From Pseudoramibacter fermentans (GTDB taxonomy: Bacteria > Bacillota > Clostridia > Eubacteriales > Eubacteriaceae), in assembly GCA_009493725.1 (NCBI GenBank), contig VOGB01000003.1, positions 1-64,000 of the forward strand: a DNA stretch of 64,000 nucleotides, read 5' to 3'. A model generated the notes under the pieces. That model was not told the origin of the DNA and ran no database searches. It was given only the letters and a program-made list of their open reading frames with translations. Of the stretch, positions 60,223-64,000 are shown one piece after another (the first letter of the stretch is position 1; every line of letters begins with the position of its first letter). A program made the position numbers and the translations under genes.

Positions 60223-60240
60223 TCCCCAAGCTGATGACAG

Positions 60241-60378
60241 TTTTCCACAGCCTTTACACATGTGGACACACAGATTTGATTGACGTCATTGGGCGTCATT
60301 CTGGGGAAAAATCAGTTATCCACAGCTTAAACAGGTTCTATCATTATTATTACTAAAATAAATTAATATTTATACAAT
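60241..60378. other. oriC: oriC, right part: DnaA boxes, DnaA-trio-like tract and AT-rich unwinding region
   Basis: Between dnaA and dnaN: TTTTCCACA at 60241-60249, TTATCCACA at 60316-60324, then 60338-60355, which read on the complementary strand 3' to 5' gives six triplets GAT-AGT-AAT-AAT-AAT-GAT, followed by an A/T-only stretch to about 60372. This is the layout of Bacillus bipartite origins, with the unwinding element next to dnaN. Confidence 0.85.
60350..60378 (+). promoter_or_regulatory. Possible dnaN promoter
   Basis: Plus strand: -35 TTACTA (60350-60355), 17-base spacer, -10 TACAAT (60373-60378), within the AT-rich unwinding region. Confidence 0.5.
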
Positions 60379-60401
60379 GCAACCCAAACAAGGAGCACAC
60401 T

Positions 60402-61511
60402 ATGAAATTCGATTGTTCTAAAGCCGATCTCGTCCACGCCCTGGCGATCGCATCCAAGGGCGTCGCCCGCAAAACCACGATGCCGATTCTCGAAGGCGTA
60501 TTAATGGAAGCGACCGATCAAAAAATCGTGCTGACCTCCACCAATCTGGAAATCAGTGTCAAAACGACACTGCCCGCCCACATCGAACAGGACGGCGCCA
60601 TCATTCTGCAGTCCAACTTTCTTTCGGACTTGGTCCGCAGACTTTCAGGAGATGACATCTACTTTGAAAGCGCCGGCAAGGACACGTTAAAAATGACGTG
60701 TCAGCTTTCGACCTACACGATCAAGGGCATGTCGCCGGAAGACTTCCCGGCCTTCCCGGAAATCATCGATGATTACACCTTCTCGATCAAGGCCGAAACC
60801 CTCTACGACCTGATCCGCGGGACGATTTTCTCCGTTGCCCTGAAGGAAAACATTCCGGTGCTCACGGGCCTGAAGCTCGAGCTGGAGGACGACCGCATCA
60901 CAGTCGTAGCCCTCGACGGCTATCGGCTGGCGCTGCGTCGCGGCAAGCTCTCCCAACCGATCAACCAGCCAGTCTCGATCATCGTGCCGGGCAAGAGCAT
61001 GACCGAGCTTGAAAAAATGCTTTCCGGCGTCGACGACGACATCCAGGTGAATCTGTCAAAATCGCAGATTTTCTTCACGATCGGCGACACGCAGTTCACC
61101 TCCCGCCTGCTCGAAGGGGAATTCATCAACTACCAGCACATCATTCCGAAGGACACCAACACGGAAATCACGCTGAGCCGCAAGGAACTGCTCGACAGTA
61201 CCGAACGCGCCGCGCTGCTCGCCCGGGAAGGCAAAAACAATTTAATCAAGCTGGACATTGGCATCGACGAGCTGACGCTGACCTCCAACGCGGACATCGG
61301 TGAAGTGCACGAAGTCATCCCGATTCAGAAAACCGGCGACGACCTGCGCATCGCCTTCAACTCGAAATTTATCATCGACGCGCTGCGCGCCATCTCCGAG
61401 GACACCATCACGATCCGCCTGACCAATCCCGTCGGGCCGGCGCTGATCGTCGGCGACGACGAAAGCTTCATCACGCTGATTCTGCCAGTCCGCGTGTCCG
61501 ACGATATGTAA
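60402..61511 (+). CDS. dnaN: DNA polymerase III beta subunit (sliding clamp)
   Basis: Ring-shaped processivity clamp. The 369-residue protein has the three clamp domains (about 1-120, 130-245, 250-369), the segment IPVLTGLKLEL in domain 2 and the typical C terminus ITLILPVRVSD. AAGGAG precedes the ATG. It follows dnaA across the right half of oriC and ends at a strong terminator. Confidence 0.97.
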   Translation: MKFDCSKADLVHALAIASKGVARKTTMPILEGVLMEATDQKIVLTSTNLEISVKTTLPAHIEQDGAIILQSNFLSDLVRRLSGDDIYFESAGKDTLKMTCQLSTYTIKGMSPEDFPAFPEIIDDYTFSIKAETLYDLIRGTIFSVALKENIPVLTGLKLELEDDRITVVALDGYRLALRRGKLSQPINQPVSIIVPGKSMTELEKMLSGVDDDIQVNLSKSQIFFTIGDTQFTSRLLEGEFINYQHIIPKDTNTEITLSRKELLDSTERAALLAREGKNNLIKLDIGIDELTLTSNADIGEVHEVIPIQKTGDDLRIAFNSKFIIDALRAISEDTITIRLTNPVGPALIVGDDESFITLILPVRVSDDM

Positions 61512-61590
61512 AGCCAAAGGGCTTATAATTATAGAGAAGCGATTCAATTAACTTTGAAATAAAATACCAAAAAAATAAACTGAAAAAACC

Positions 61591-61640
61591 GAGAGAATTT
61601 GCATGAAAGCCTTTGAAAGCGCGTGCAAATTCTCTTTTTA
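61591..61640 (+). terminator. Terminator after dnaN
   Basis: GAGAATTTGCA/TGCAAATTCTC stem (61593-61603 with 61624-61634), 20-base loop and a T-run. It isolates dnaA-dnaN from yaaA-recF-gyrB. The remaining 140 bases to yaaA show nothing else I can name. Confidence 0.82.
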
Positions 61641-61779
61641 TTTGATATAATAAGGCCCAGCCCTTTTTATGACGATTTGAGAGCGAAAAAAGCATTTTTC
61701 AGCCCGATAAAAAAGTTTTCCAAGAAAAAAAGGGTGTAAGTTATAAATCTTGAAATTAAGGATAAAAAAGAAGTTTACG

Positions 61780-62007
61780 ATGAAAACCATTCAGATTTAT
61801 TCCAAATTCATTAAATTGGACCAGCTGTTGAAATTCGCCGGTGTCGCCGAGAGCGGTTCCGTCGCGAAGGCGATGATTTTAGACGAAATGGTCACGGTCA
61901 ACGGCGAGGTCGTTACAGCCCGGGGCAAGAAAATCTACCCGGGGGATCAAGTCGAAGTGGAAGGACTCGGCGAGGCCCTTGAGGTCACGGCCGAAGACAC
62001 GCCATGA
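61780..62007 (+). CDS. yaaA: S4-domain protein YaaA (RlbA-like)
   Basis: A 75-residue S4 RNA-binding domain protein: FIKLDQLLKFAGVAESGSVAKAMI and VTVNGEVVTARGKKIYPGDQVEV cover the whole fold. Similar proteins in Bacillus lie between dnaN and recF and are linked to ribosome function. The ATG at 61780 is preferred though its ribosome site (AAGAAG) is weak; an in-frame TTG at 61750 is the alternative. It overlaps recF by four bases. Confidence 0.88.
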   Translation: MKTIQIYSKFIKLDQLLKFAGVAESGSVAKAMILDEMVTVNGEVVTARGKKIYPGDQVEVEGLGEALEVTAEDTP

Positions 62008-63119
62008 TCGTCAAGCGGCTGACGCTTCGCCATTTCCGCAACTACCGGGACGAAACCTTTGAGCTGTCGCCGCGCATCAACGTGATCACCGGCGCCAATG
62101 CCCAGGGCAAGACCAACATGCTCGAGGGCTTGTTTCTGCTCTCCCGCGGCTATTCCCACCGGACGAACCACACCGCCGATCTGATGATGCAGCACGATGC
62201 GGGTCTCAACGGCTTTGCAGTCGAGGCGGAGGCCGAAACCAAGGGCATTCACCATCGGCTCGCCCTTCAGGTCAAGGACGGCCACAAGACGTGGGTCGTG
62301 GACGGCCATTCGAGCCGGCGCCAGCGGGACGTGCACAAGCTGCTGCACACCATTCTCTTCGAGCCCGACGATCTGCGCATCGTCAAGGCCGGTCCGGCGC
62401 GCCGCCGTCAATTCATCGACGAGGAAATCAGCGGTTACCTGCCCGGTTATCTGCCGGTGCTCAAAAATTACAAAAAGGCGCTGTCTCAGCGCAACGCCCT
62501 GCTCAAGGAGATCAGGCGTTCGCCGTCGATGGCGGTGCTTTTAGAGGGCTGGGACGAGCAGCTCGTCGAAAACGGCGCCAAGCTCGTCGTCTACCGCCTG
62601 GCCTATTTGAAACGGCTCAACGAGACGGCCAAAGCGCTTCACGCTTCCCTGTCTGATAACCGGGAAAAGCTGAGCCTGAGCTATTCGAGCAATTTAATCG
62701 CTGAAGCGGCGGATCAGGCCGCGATTCAAAAGCGATTTGCCGAAAAATTGAAGGCCGGCCGAGACGAGGATATTGCCAAGGGCTCGACCGTCTGCGGCCC
62801 CCACGTCGACGATCTGCTGATCGCGATCGACGGAATGGAGGCGCGGAAGTTTGCGTCCCAGGGGCAGCAGCGCACCGCGGCCATCGCGCTGAAGCTTTCA
62901 CAGATTGACATTTACCAAAAGATGACCGGCGACTGGCCCATCGTGCTCCTCGACGACATTTTGTCGGAGCTGGACGACCGGCGTCAGGAGAAAATCCTCG
63001 AGATCCTCGGTCAGACCCAGGCGCTGATCACCTGTACAGACAGCCGGTTTGCAGACCGGTATCCGGAGGAGATGAAGCGCATCGTGACTGTGAAAAACGG
63101 CCGGCAGATTGAAGGGTAA
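62004..63119 (+). CDS. recF: DNA replication and repair protein RecF
   Basis: SMC-like ATPase that helps load RecA at gaps. The 371-residue protein has Walker A GANAQGKTNML (about 30-40), the signature region around KFASQGQQRTAAIALKL (about 284) and Walker B WPIVLLDDILSELD (about 312-325). The ATG overlaps the yaaA stop. Confidence 0.96.
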   Translation: MIVKRLTLRHFRNYRDETFELSPRINVITGANAQGKTNMLEGLFLLSRGYSHRTNHTADLMMQHDAGLNGFAVEAEAETKGIHHRLALQVKDGHKTWVVDGHSSRRQRDVHKLLHTILFEPDDLRIVKAGPARRRQFIDEEISGYLPGYLPVLKNYKKALSQRNALLKEIRRSPSMAVLLEGWDEQLVENGAKLVVYRLAYLKRLNETAKALHASLSDNREKLSLSYSSNLIAEAADQAAIQKRFAEKLKAGRDEDIAKGSTVCGPHVDDLLIAIDGMEARKFASQGQQRTAAIALKLSQIDIYQKMTGDWPIVLLDDILSELDDRRQEKILEILGQTQALITCTDSRFADRYPEEMKRIVTVKNGRQIEG

Positions 63120-63187
63120 ATGAAAAATACAGAATAAGGAACCATTTCGCGAAGACGCGATTTAAGATTTACATTACAGGAGGGACT

Positions 63188-64000
63188 ATGTCTGAAACGA
63201 CAACGACAACACATGAATACGGCGCGGACCAAATCCAGGTTTTGGAAGGACTGGAAGCCGTTAAGAGACGGCCGGGGATGTACATCGGCAGCACCGGCAA
63301 GCAGGGCCTTCACCATTTGGTCTACGAAGTCGTCGACAACTCGATCGACGAAGCGCTGGCGGGCTATTGCGATAAAATCGTCGTCACCATTGGCGACGGC
63401 GACATCATCACCGTCACCGACGACGGCCGCGGCATCCCGACCGGCATCAACCACAAGGAAGGCAAAACCGGCGTCGAGCTGGCACTGACCGTGCTGCACG
63501 CCGGCGGTAAATTCGGCGGCGGAGGCTACAAGGTTTCAGGGGGGCTCCACGGCGTCGGCGTCTCGGTCGTCAACGCGCTGTCCGAATGGCTGACGGTTGA
63601 AGTCAAACAGAACAAGAAAATTTACCGCCAGACCTTCGAACACGGCAACAAGACCTCGGAGCTCGAGGTCATCGGCAATACGAACCGCACCGGCACGAAG
63701 ATCAGCTTCAAGCCGGACGCCGACATCTTCGACGAAACGGAATACGACTACGACGTCCTCGAACACCGGCTGCGCGAGCTGGCCTTCTTGAACAAAGGCG
63801 TTTCGATCACATTGACCGACGAACGCCCGGGCCAGGAACAGAGTCACGAATACCACTACGAAGGCGGGATCAAGTCCTACATCGAGTACATGAACCGCAA
63901 CAAGGAAGTGCTCTACGACCAGATCACCTACTACGAAAAGTCGATGGAAAACTACGAGGTGGAAATCGCCTTTCAGTACACCCGCGGCTATCAGGAAAAC
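63188..64000 (+). CDS. gyrB: DNA gyrase subunit B, N-terminal part
   Basis: ATPase subunit of DNA gyrase, cut by the window end after 271 codons. The visible part is the GHKL domain: EVVDNSIDEALAG (about 47-59, catalytic Glu), DDGRGIPTG (about 78), GGKFGGGGYKVSGGLHGVGVSVVNALS (about 109-135) and the start of the transducer domain. A GGAGGGAC site precedes the ATG at 63188. It follows recF by 68 bases, as in most Firmicutes. Confidence 0.97.
   Translation, partial: MSETTTTTHEYGADQIQVLEGLEAVKRRPGMYIGSTGKQGLHHLVYEVVDNSIDEALAGYCDKIVVTIGDGDIITVTDDGRGIPTGINHKEGKTGVELALTVLHAGGKFGGGGYKVSGGLHGVGVSVVNALSEWLTVEVKQNKKIYRQTFEHGNKTSELEVIGNTNRTGTKISFKPDADIFDETEYDYDVLEHRLRELAFLNKGVSITLTDERPGQEQSHEYHYEGGIKSYIEYMNRNKEVLYDQITYYEKSMENYEVEIAFQYTRGYQEN

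Overview
The window looks like the origin region of a low-oxygen-adapted Firmicute of the class Clostridia, possibly near Eubacteriaceae (Pseudoramibacter/Eubacterium); the family-level guess is inference. Support comes from the Firmicute-type order rpmH-rnpA-yidD-yidC-jag-mnmE-mnmG-rsmG-noc-parA-parB beside dnaA-dnaN-yaaA-recF-gyrB, from oxygen-sensitive enzymes (a [FeFe]-hydrogenase, an Nfn-type flavoprotein pair, the DXP isoprenoid pathway, a SUF iron-sulfur operon) and from a moderately GC-rich coding bias. Almost everything left of the origin is on the minus strand and everything right of it on the plus strand, so most genes point away from oriC.

Layout. 1-1334: 16S rRNA (minus, cut by the window start), fed by two tandem strong promoters (1532-1724). 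1864-2448: beta-carbonic anhydrase. 2661-14862: a nearly gapless minus-strand run, yloU-fakA-recG-rsmD-coaD-(coiled-coil gene)-cvfB-DUF362 ferredoxin protein-ilvB-ilvN-nfnA-nfnB, with a promoter found only upstream of yloU and a terminator after nfnB. 15075-15263: rpmB, divergent. 15330-20407: rlmN-prpC-pknB-rsgA-thiN operon. 20560-22781: CBS-domain pyrophosphatase and a LOG-type protein on plus. 22851-29066: a GNAT protein, dxs-dxr, trpS and a group-B-like hydrogenase. 29339-30960: a decayed IS1182-family element inserted at the terminator of the suf operon. 31010-35987: sufCBDSU. 36157-45545: double-domain PPK2, metG, rsmI, and yybS-gdpP-rplI-dnaB. 45726-47118: acylphosphatase and rpsF-ssb-rpsR. 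47279-51888: DUF951, MscS, an unrecognised membrane protein, parB-parA and noc. 51934-58472: rsmG, mnmG, mnmE, jag, yidC, yidD, rnpA, rpmH. 58625-60378: bipartite oriC flanking dnaA. 60402-64000: dnaN, yaaA, recF, gyrB (cut by the window end).

How it fits together. Chromosome replication and segregation dominate the right half: DnaA boxes on both sides of dnaA, a DnaA-trio-like tract before dnaN, two perfect parS sites near noc and in mnmE, a perfect Noc-binding palindrome in rsmI, and the proteins that read them (DnaA, ParA/ParB, Noc). Translation, RNA modification and membrane-protein insertion genes fill the gaps. Signalling is represented by the PASTA kinase/phosphatase pair and the c-di-AMP phosphodiesterase GdpP.

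I did not find a CRISPR array, a defence island, a tRNA, a prophage or a convincing undescribed multi-gene system. The most useful oddities are an IS element sitting exactly on a duplicated terminator hairpin, a 16S copy with deviations at universally conserved positions, a terminator-like hairpin inside recG, the linkage of acetolactate synthase to an electron-bifurcating pair, and the ParB/Noc sites embedded in or next to genes.
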